A stretch of DNA of 50,198 nt from Candidatus Omnitrophota bacterium. Its GTDB lineage: Bacteria > Omnitrophota > Gorgyraeia > 2-01-FULL-45-10. Shown here piece by piece: positions 26,901 to 32,400 of this stretch (positions are counted from its first letter, which is position 1; the number at the start of each line of letters is the position of its first letter). The stretch is from assembly GCA_016929115.1 (NCBI GenBank), contig JAFGJL010000040.1, forward strand, positions 1-50,198, written 5' to 3'. Made by a program: the position numbers and the translations under genes. Under the pieces are notes generated by a model. The model was given only the letters and a program-made list of their open reading frames with translations. It had not been told where the DNA came from and ran no database searches.

Positions 26901-29411
26901 ATCAGGAAAGGCGATTATGCGGTTTGCGGGTTTGATTCGATAACCAAGATGCCTGACGACTTCTTTTTGGCCTGGAACAACAAAGAAGGGCGCGAGCTCT
27001 TCGTGGCCAGCGACATAGTCTCCAAGCTGGGCTCTATCGGCTGGCCGTCGCTTGCCAACGAATACCTCTTCCGCTCGCTCCTTGGTCCTGTGCTAGGCGA
27101 TGTCCGGACGCTGGAACTCCAGCAGGAGCTCTGGCCGGCGCATTATCCGGACAAGGTGTTGCTGAAATCCCAGATGATAGAAAGGCCTTATAACGGTATG
27201 GTAGGCGAAACCCTGAAGAATATGGTCAATGCTCAGGCGCTGGCTAAGAAGCCCTATACCCGCATAGAGAGCGAAGGCATTAACGTTAGCAGGGCCTTTC
27301 TCACCGTAGAGGATGCGGTAGCCGAGGCGTTTACCCTCTGTATCGCCAATGGAAAGGGCCGGTTCATCACCAGTAAAAAAGAAAAACTATACCAGTTGCT
27401 TATAAAGACCCTGCTTACCCTTGAAGACCCCTCGACATCCTTTGAGCGCAGGCACATCGAGACGATAAAGACGCTTCTGGAACAGATGCCCCACGATATG
27501 GTGAAGATAGATTTCGTTATTCCCTATCTTGAGGAATACATGCGCCAAGGCGATGCCGAAGACCTCAGGATGCAACTATCCACGGTCCACGACCGCCTTA
27601 CAAAGGCATATCAGGATATACTTTCATTGTACCTCTACATGGGTATAGTGCATATATTCCGCAATTCCCTTTCCACGGTCGGGGGTTTTGCCAGGGGACT
27701 GGGCAAAAAATATACGGACACTGATCTCAGGCGGTTCATCGATGTATCTTTCGGGATGGAAAAAGAAGTCGGCGCGCTGGCCGACCAGAAAGGCAAATTC
27801 AATACCGTGGAGAACCTGGCGGCCTTCCTGAAAGGCCTTGAAGGGACGGTCGCCGAAGGGCAGAAGCTTCTGGATGCTTTTGAAAGAGAATATGCGCGGT
27901 CTTTCACCGCTAAGGATAAGGACAATATCCGCGTCATCCGGGAAGAATTGGACGTGCTGGATGCGGCGGATAAGGAGGTATCGCTTGCGGCACGAAGCAA
28001 TATCGGCCTTGAGCAACTTATCGAAAAGACGGATCTTGCCATTACGAAGGCAAGATTGCGAAGGCCGCTTCCGGAATATCTGCGAGTGGTCGTCATGAGG
28101 CCGGGATCCGATGAATCGGTGACGGTGACGAAAGGCACGCCGGTAAAGGTAACGGCGCAGGTCTATATAGAAGGATATACACCGCAAGAGGTAAGGGCGG
28201 TGGGCGCGAAAGAATTTGCCGAAACCGTCCTTAAAGCCCGGGCGCTGACGAATGCCCTTAGCCCGGCGAACGCTCCGGCAAAGGAGGCATGGAAGGCCAT
28301 ACAGATGAGATTTGTCGGCACAGGCGGTATAAATGGGCATGATTATATCTTCGAAGCCACGATCCCGGCCGACAGATACGCGGGTATTGCCGATGGTAAG
28401 GGCGGGATGAGCGAATTTGGTATCCTGCCGCAGGTGGCATTAAGGGTGGAAGACCCGCAGGCCGCTGAGAGATGGTTCAATTGCGAGCAGCTGAACGCGG
28501 ATCCGGCGAGGAACGAGTACGGCAACGCGCGCCTTGTCGTATTGCCGAAAGAATCGCTGATAACCGAGGAGGCGGCGCCCGCGCCTTCCCGTAGAACGCC
28601 GGATGAGCCTTTAGCTATCACAAGCTCATCCGCATCGGCATATATGACTTTCCCGGAAGCGGTAGCGCTTACCGAGTCGGTCCACAAGATGGGCATGAAT
28701 ATCCTCGATGACATCCTGAGCCGCAAGGGCGCGGCTAACGGCAATATCTTGACGAACGGCAAGCCGCGAACGATCCCGATCAACATAGACATATTCGCGG
28801 ATATACCGGAGGCAAACAGCGATGTCATCACGCGGTTCCTGGAGATCCTGGCATTGAAACAACTCTATATCAACAGGCGCTCCAAAGGCGCAGAGTTTGA
28901 GTTTATCAGCTTCTCGGACAATGCGGCGCTTTTGGGAAAGATAGAGAAGATATACGGCGAGCTTGACATAGTGAGGCAGTATAATCTAAAGCTCCATAAA
29001 GAGAACGGGCTACAACGCGGCTTTGCCATAACGGCGCTGGAAGATGACGTAACCCCGCATAAGGAGAGGTGCATATTCCTAGAAAATAGGGTCGTGGCAC
29101 TTGATGAGGCTTCAGGCCTTTGCATGTGGGCAGGGGTCCTCGACCTGGCGCTGGCCATGACCATCCTCCTCGACCAGGAGGAGCTCTCACGCAAAGACCA
29201 TTACAACCGCCTGGCGGAATTTTACAATAAACTTTTGGCAAGCCGGCCTGAAGCGGTCGAGAGCGATACGCTGGCCATCTTCTTCGATGATGACGTGCAA
29301 CGTTCGATAGGGATGGCAAAGAAACTCGCCATACCGCAGGCCGGAAAGTTCGATATCAACGACCTGAGAGAACTATATATAAAGATGAGGACGCTCGAGG
29401 AAGCGGCGTAA
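17889..29411 (+). CDS. Giant protein 2 (3840 aa): signal anchor, polytopic membrane region, tandem repeat, GGDEF, TM, PPP-type phosphatase, HExxC module, sigma-r4-like HTH, coiled coil, HExxC module, HisKA-like/HATPase, Cmk-like, degenerate module, second H-box, beta-sandwich, C-cap
   Basis: Single open frame; TTG start overlaps giant 1 stop by 14 bp, with GGAGG at 17878-17882. Confidence 0.88.
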   Translation: MLPPNIRFLYRVIAVILIGAFVSYDLAWAYPDASGTLAVPGLQNRDVVDKIKAAEIARFIEKKLAESGADEQSALNEVCALKIRYPGVFEDITLGAIMSDSKPVDVVFHMSKKDGHIAIRCFDTRDTSRGGSVQPGYEEVEKARPVLPDSAIHIQIVKKRPVAVVPAATASSAPAKIERTVPESISQDRLEEKTALRVSWWLEELPRVGVPFGALAILNAVNTEDMALNVQIFSIMAIVFGAIFFLRHLLQERAPPKDADGDLALLAAPALAAVSGIIISVGSVLLITNPLAQFLTALPVSMAAHLAINLVVRMLRGREINAGYASLSNGDDTKWMSSFDRNKAEWDLSGLRTISLKKLKLSLYAIGAVAVLGCEIAFAVQNPLLGSWLIFLTVALQASMHFREWRAISDLQNKAFTVLRNMQLRFDTFKDEMGMRDISKLELEAIDQIFGWDCYKYRLSKKDGKLYYVYDRGTLVDSSYSDNPRRPTDKDEKEYFWSNMARYHSEVNPITKRAVVEQLQREYDGWIVGPNGELKGLYIKDRSKLPHGYTAKNIDIDRKKYGDDVDQMLFWAEEEDDDIVGYAFIDWKSYRKFVSLKNLSDNQLDKLRDRLIAAQDIGDLFNDHYLYRLHKDFTLQGIAKEGALNDSSYTKDPRPATDGDEKQYVCDGLLDYWWGPGRGGRSERARELKKDYPGWIIGPNGELLGLYIKDRRKLPAGINAKNLRSDERAYGDDVNQMLFWARRENEGLMLYLCVDWIDQRRARDFVPLKNLSPKRLATISDIITLLGNTVRYEKKNLEGRLHTERMAIKDGLTGLYNQTYFIAAVNQLIGRTRTQRGNHSIGIIMIDLDHFKNVNDGHGHEAGNRVLRQAAEIIMKNLRSDDVPCRYGGEELAIVMPDTSEKDAVKMAERLRKAMEAAEFTDENGKLIPKIVPGSGEPMGTISVGVAAATKKEVSQGNFTAQDLIAEADKAMYRSKRDGRNRVTVYSEMAASDSEEKAGGLPAVFGISAAGATGIGMLIVFGVLIAHEVTRHIYELCRSQGLVSDNRFMRAILKRSLWPPAVRRFIFKYISEPLARAAVRVMTMLEASTFRLEKDIKRIGERVESLRKHVNPPVMAVLSDMHGEVYRLEEAIEKAEKTHGAERFIFLGDAIDARDDYSGVMEKRKSGKEISSRNTIRHIKALIESGKGEFLLGNHEICLIGSVSGPDTIENRALFLQWILPENHYGGAHTLREFGVRSPFTVEKIDDFSHWISTGEVKSKLDSQAQALYSKARSNKAMIDVAEWMKKRGRLYLIEDDTLYVHGGIPLFNNGEMCPMINGLTGTEALRQLEEDFREGFINYTDLTFSHRSPLNADSPLRTNPWYGRLRSDRAVRRMLSAFGVKRIVFGHFPNAPAMMFGGKLVNVDGGLSDRYEGESAAFIVTSNKALLQSILFDGRHRRMRQDPADVVVEEFRGPRINRGIAGQIKGLEDILSIKKKRLEALAKKLGKTIAKNDTDLLPPVPQKKKSRKNGNGRKGAPDGFIRKGHRSARIFTSIADDIRLCSGTREYDERAAGLLKEALAKARLSDAERSAVKSRLQKVKNGSFKTYEFLPIVKSEKDFFLGWSNAENEELFLAPELIKHLEARGPPTLVDEYLLHELLCPIMGHYRAVLIQQDVYPDHYNSRSDLLGNQTEKDPYKGILNDVLTGFIKERSAAAAAVKALSTHEKNVRLMRRIVEAAGRRDRAFRIIRHKIKNDEMPDSLRIDDFVKLGAFGGLYLDVSADALQWWDGLSAGNKADLPEDLNNISEPSCEERRDMLFNEFEVETLISKLEERDREIARMYIGGKTLLEIGMHFGFTGERARQRLVEISRELVELAEGGLSRKERKEADREKIKILREQEAETRTYVKKKIKEARQAMKGPGAHHESALYILQDALRAADRVALSGAVTGRIGRYIDEVMAKIKKARKTAEEKARKERLAAALETAKKAMTEKRERAEAETRERLSRVRTAMDDPAADKPAVLAMAKAALYAARGENMPPAALTETRGYVARLTEMIEREKEGVREIAPEEKLARLLYRDDLTSRKKHNIIKNLAAMALEGNGKALELLGVAALEIHELRMRIIGFLCRLPPEISYGKLPLKIDRIWRNVLPPEQRQALADIMRKSGRSMDGYIRQGTEAVKDFEPQLAMIRQNNYTSKYGQKAAELLESALAAGEISSEARKALEEQLQKFRDGSYRIYGFKSIVKAKDDFLLGWNNIAGSELFMAIDVIAELEAPNPKIPPTLTDEYLLHELICPVIGHYHSIRLQQKLFPQHYPDDERLKQQSAENPYKGMLGIMLRLSIDKMKDPILAKIIHDIKDYVVTSGGFAHSVNKKLKKRSIELFVLLKEQLGRGEAPDIDVYMIRMMLDEFHSALEDYQRLTREHDERKEVSEAETNALEEAKSCIDIIDSVERAQTESGLQVSREGSELEDLMAAILILQQYQRLAMFFCVVTKKCLRGDLTIEDMLDTLKKNLPEFVRLKAAIKQMREDRPCSGDARLVSSLEVIIQANDEAISEINSAIRWLGRSMENFSIDEVGKVVRQAEKKYPSVMFKYAVSEEALRLKDVFTYKRILKTVLEGLIDNAYIHSETKQVDVSVSLTKGGELKVDVRDHGKGMSKERQQTIFMPGFSEAKQRRAGTGFGLYTYKESVEATGGNMSFSSKTGEGTTFTFTLPVNAKLNILKRYTNGPLIVVVSGLMGAGRRAVSRVLASRLGLRYINGGFVAKALVAKMLEEKVDMDDEARVTVYAREFLLEKKRLDYSREPVTLDGVDTTAADEQGLSVRDKIKRTFEDSRANEAILHRVTKYHGVRQAIREFYEAEALRVRSLGEYNGLIIRTSEPIRDVAQKEFSIVNVMLLASSRVRAERVKRSYKDIDALDESTGKTNFGAQYSGLKKINTSYRPVADICREALDHIALTISPADPLIRAGTESRAEFETLIMSARRNRMTDHFAERLAAVMDMALRSGTLTSGEGVKISTIAEDIRKGDYAVCGFDSITKMPDDFFLAWNNKEGRELFVASDIVSKLGSIGWPSLANEYLFRSLLGPVLGDVRTLELQQELWPAHYPDKVLLKSQMIERPYNGMVGETLKNMVNAQALAKKPYTRIESEGINVSRAFLTVEDAVAEAFTLCIANGKGRFITSKKEKLYQLLIKTLLTLEDPSTSFERRHIETIKTLLEQMPHDMVKIDFVIPYLEEYMRQGDAEDLRMQLSTVHDRLTKAYQDILSLYLYMGIVHIFRNSLSTVGGFARGLGKKYTDTDLRRFIDVSFGMEKEVGALADQKGKFNTVENLAAFLKGLEGTVAEGQKLLDAFEREYARSFTAKDKDNIRVIREELDVLDAADKEVSLAARSNIGLEQLIEKTDLAITKARLRRPLPEYLRVVVMRPGSDESVTVTKGTPVKVTAQVYIEGYTPQEVRAVGAKEFAETVLKARALTNALSPANAPAKEAWKAIQMRFVGTGGINGHDYIFEATIPADRYAGIADGKGGMSEFGILPQVALRVEDPQAAERWFNCEQLNADPARNEYGNARLVVLPKESLITEEAAPAPSRRTPDEPLAITSSSASAYMTFPEAVALTESVHKMGMNILDDILSRKGAANGNILTNGKPRTIPINIDIFADIPEANSDVITRFLEILALKQLYINRRSKGAEFEFISFSDNAALLGKIEKIYGELDIVRQYNLKLHKENGLQRGFAITALEDDVTPHKERCIFLENRVVALDEASGLCMWAGVLDLALAMTILLDQEELSRKDHYNRLAEFYNKLLASRPEAVESDTLAIFFDDDVQRSIGMAKKLAIPQAGKFDINDLRELYIKMRTLEEAA
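19250..20215 (+). repeat. Protein-level tandem duplication (about 160 aa x2) in giant 2
   Basis: YDGWIVGPNGELKGLYIKDRSKLPHGYTAKNIDIDRKKYGDDVDQMLFWA vs YPGWIIGPNGELLGLYIKDRRKLPAGINAKNLRSDERAYGDDVNQMLFWA, with flanking LVDSSYSDNPRRPTDKDEKEY vs LNDSSYTKDPRPATDGDEKQY. Confidence 0.9.
20305..20850 (+). other. GGDEF-family domain in giant 2 (GGEEL signature, RSDD I-site-like motif)
   Basis: KDGLTGLYNQTYF, MIDLDHFKNVNDGHGHEAGNRVL, RSDDVPCRYGGEELAIVMPD, ISVGVAA, ADKAMYRSKRDGRN. Confidence 0.92.
21230..22170 (+). other. PPP-type calcineurin-like metallophosphoesterase domain in giant 2
   Basis: VLSDMHGEV, FLGDAIDARDDYSG, LLGNHE, LYVHGGIPLF, RIVFGHFPNA, VNVDGGLSDRYEG. Confidence 0.85.
22443..22970 (+). 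other. HExxC module copy B1 (HELLCPIMGH)
   Basis: DGFIRKG...EKDFFLGWSNAENEELFLA...DEYLLHELLCPIMGHYRAVLIQQDVYPDHY...PYKGILNDVLTGFI. Confidence 0.82.
23293..23460 (+). other. Sigma-70 region-4-like HTH in giant 2
   Basis: LEERDREIARMYIGGKTLLEIGMHFGFTGERARQRLVEISREL resembles region 4.2 (xxREREVLxLRYG..TLEEIGxxxGVTRERVRQI). Confidence 0.65.
24342..24875 (+). other. HExxC module copy B2 (HELICPVIGH)
   Basis: DGYIRQG...KDDFLLGWNNIAGSELFMA...DEYLLHELICPVIGHYHSIRLQQKLFPQHY...PYKGMLGIMLRLSIDK. Confidence 0.82.
24890..25990 (+). other. Histidine-kinase-like region (H-box plus HATPase_c) in giant 2
   Basis: IIHDIKDYVVTSGGFA (H-box-like), LEGLIDNAYIHSE (N box), VRDHGKGMS (G1), GTGFGLYTYKESVEATGGNMSFSSKTGEGTTFTFTLP (G2). 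Confidence 0.8.
26005..26710 (+). other. Cytidylate-kinase-like P-loop domain in giant 2 (altered Walker A GAGRRAVS)
   Basis: LIVVVSGLMGAGRRAVSRVLASRLGLRYINGGFVAKAL...EPIRDVAQKEFSIVNVMLLASSRVRAERVKRSY. Confidence 0.6.
26718..27235 (+). other. Degenerate HExxC module copy B3 (RSLLGPVLGD)
   Basis: DPLIRAG...PDDFFLAWNNKEGRELFVA...NEYLFRSLLGPVLGDVRTLELQQELWPAHY...PYNGMVGETLKNMV. Confidence 0.8.
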
Positions 29412-29413
29412 TT

Positions 29414-29448
29414 TAGCTCATAGATCTTAGCTCGTAGCTCATAGGGAG
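29414..29448 (+). repeat. Heptamer tandem tract between giants 2 and 3
   Basis: TAGCTCA TAGATCT TAGCTCG TAGCTCA TAGGGAG. Confidence 0.75.
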
Positions 29449-29458
29449 AAGATTATAG

Positions 29459-32400
29459 ATGATAGCGTCGATCAAAAGGCTTAAAGGTCCCGTAACGGTT
29501 ATCGCGATGGCGCTTATAGCGGCTTTCATCGCATATGATATCGCATGGGCGTATCCGGACGAAGGCGGCTCCAGTCTCGCTGTGCCAGGTATGCAGAACA
29601 GGGACGTCATCGCCAGGGTCAGGGTCGGCCTCATCATAGACCTCATAGAAAGGCGCGGGACCCTTACCGGCCTGGCCATTATGAAGCTGGACGACATACT
29701 GGTGTGGCAAAAGTCCGGCCTTTCAGAGTTCGACGGCGTTGAATTCGATGTTATCAAGCATAAGAAAAAAGTGATAGAAGTGCGCCTCCGTTTCAACGAC
29801 CAGCGGGAGATCTTCCTTATAAGGTATTTCGATCCCGAAAGCGGCAAGGCGTTGCCCGTGCCGGTGGGATACGACGATGTCACAGAGGCGTTGTCGCACT
29901 CCAATCCTATCGGCACCGTCAGCCACATATATAGGCAGGTCCTCAGGAAACGCATAGTGGTCCCCGCCCCGAAAAAGCCGGCGAAACCCGTCGTTGTGAT
30001 TAACGAGAGGCCGGTATCCCGCAGCGGCCCGTCGCTTGGTCCGGGCATGTGGACGATGCTGAAGCAGATCGTTGCCGAGAACCCCTCGATCGCGCCGCAG
30101 GGATGGGACGCGATCGATAAACTTTTTGATGACAAGTTCGATGAATTCATGCGGCAGGATTTCCGTGGGGACGGCCTGAAGACCGCCATGGGTTACTATT
30201 CGGAATTCGAAAGCTTCTATAGGGGCGTGCGCGATGTCGCCGGCTCTAAAAAGTCCCGTATCCTGAAGCCGAAAGACGAGAGCGCCGAGGACCTTCTCGA
30301 CAGGCTTGATGATTTCGACAGGTATGTCCGGACCAAGCTGAGCTGGATATTCATACTGGATAGATATTGGTCCGAGATCCAGGGCGCGCGCGAAGAGCGA
30401 AACGGCTTGAAGACAGAGTCTGCGGCAGAGCTCCTGCTTAAGAGAAACAGCCTGTTCATGGCCATGCAACCATTCGCGAGGCTTTTAGAAGAAGACGAGC
30501 AGGTATTTAGAGCCCTTAAGGTAGTGATCGCTATTGCCGAAGGCAAACCGGTGCCGCCTGCCGCCATCGAACCGGTGAAGGAGAGGCCGGAAAAGCCTTT
30601 GCAGATAGCGGTCAAGAAGCCCGCCGGAGCGACGAAAGAGGTTACGCCGCCCTCTGCGCCTGCAAAAGAAAAGACGCCGCCGGTATCTTCATTCATCGGC
30701 TACCTCAAGAACGTCAACTGGAAGTACATGGCGATAACTTCCGCGGCGGCCATCCCGCTGGCGTTCCTGCTATCGCTCGTCCTGCCTGTCAACATATTCA
30801 CGGTCTCCATTGCGCTCATGCTGCCCATCGTGTGCTTCTTCCTCTTCTCATGGTCCTGGCAGGGGCTTATATTTACCATCCTGGCATCAGTCGCGCTGTC
30901 CGTCTTCCTGCCTATACCGTGGTTCGGGCTATCGCTTACCGCTATCCTCATGGGCCACATGATAGTCCACAAGGGCGCTGCGCTGCGGCGCGGAACCGCT
31001 GCGGGTAAGGGTACAGCCGGCGCGCCGCAACAGGCGCCGGCTGTCGCGAAAAAAGAAGAGTCTCAGGCAGCGTCAGCAAAGAAGACAGAGCCGCGGGATG
31101 CGAACGACCCCTTGTCCGGCGTTACGATAGAAAGCGATGTTTTGGATCGCATAATACAGGTGATCAGGGCCATGTGGGGGGAGACGGCTGACGCAGCCGT
31201 GAAGAGAGAGGAGAGAGCGAAGAGGCTTAGCGACTACGCTATCATGAATGCCCTCTTTGCATCAGGACATTTAAAAGATGTCCCGGAATACAGGGACCTC
31301 AAGGAGGAGCTGAGGCCTTTGGTGGCGCGGGAGCTTGAGAAGATAGAAAAAGGCTACAGCTTCGATTTTAAAAATGTCCTGGAAAAACTGAAGAACTGGC
31401 GGCATGAAAAGGACAAAGACCTGGCCCACGCCCTGAGCGAGGTCGCCCAGGAGGTAGCCACCGGGCTTAAGCCCACTGACACGGAGAGCACGAGGACAGG
31501 GGAGATGCTCGCGATACAGGAGCTGATAGCGGAACGTTGCGGAATCGGGGAAAAAAGATTCGAGCTTATCTTGAGGCACCTTATAGTAGCGCGTATCCGC
31601 GAAACGGTGCGGTCTAACGAGATGATAGGGGCCGCGTCGGGAGACGATTATCACATGCTGGGCATCCTGGAATTTAACGTCAAGAACTATGCCGGCGCGG
31701 AAGCGGCTTTTGAAAGAGCTGTCGAAAAGGAGCCTTTCAGGCAGGAATTCGTGTTCACGCTCGGCGTCGTAAAGCACCTTCTGCAGGACTGGGACGAGGC
31801 AAAGAAATATTACGGCGATTTCATCAGGATAAATAAGGCGACGGAAAGACACGCGCCCGAAGATGAGGCCAGGATAAAGCTGACGGAACTTTTGATAAAA
31901 AAGACCGACAAGCGGATCCCTCTTATAAAGGGCCGGTTGCCGGAGGGCAACCTCATCGGCAAGGTCTATATCGATAAAGAAGCGACGCAGCAGGTATTGA
32001 GCGGCGTGAACGCCGCGGAGAGGAACGGGTTCGTCGAATTCTGCGGCCCGGCCGGCGATATCCTCTATACAAAGGAGGGCAAGGAGGCGAGGGTGAAGTT
32101 GGCGGGCGAGGTTGTCCCGGTCGAATCCGGCCATGCGCTCAAGATCATGGAGGATAACGAGCACATTCGCGGATTCGCCGACACGCAGAACGTCTACATA
32201 GCAAGGTCCCTCTCCAAAAACCCCATCGCTATCTACCACGAATTCAAAGAATCATATTACGCCAGCCATCCCGAACAGCTGCCGCAAGGGGTCAACGCCC
32301 ACACATTCCTCAGAGGCTGCGGTACCGATATCCGCGAACTTTTAAGCCACAGGAAGATATCCGGCCTTGGCGCTGAGGAACTTGTCGAGTATATCAAAAA

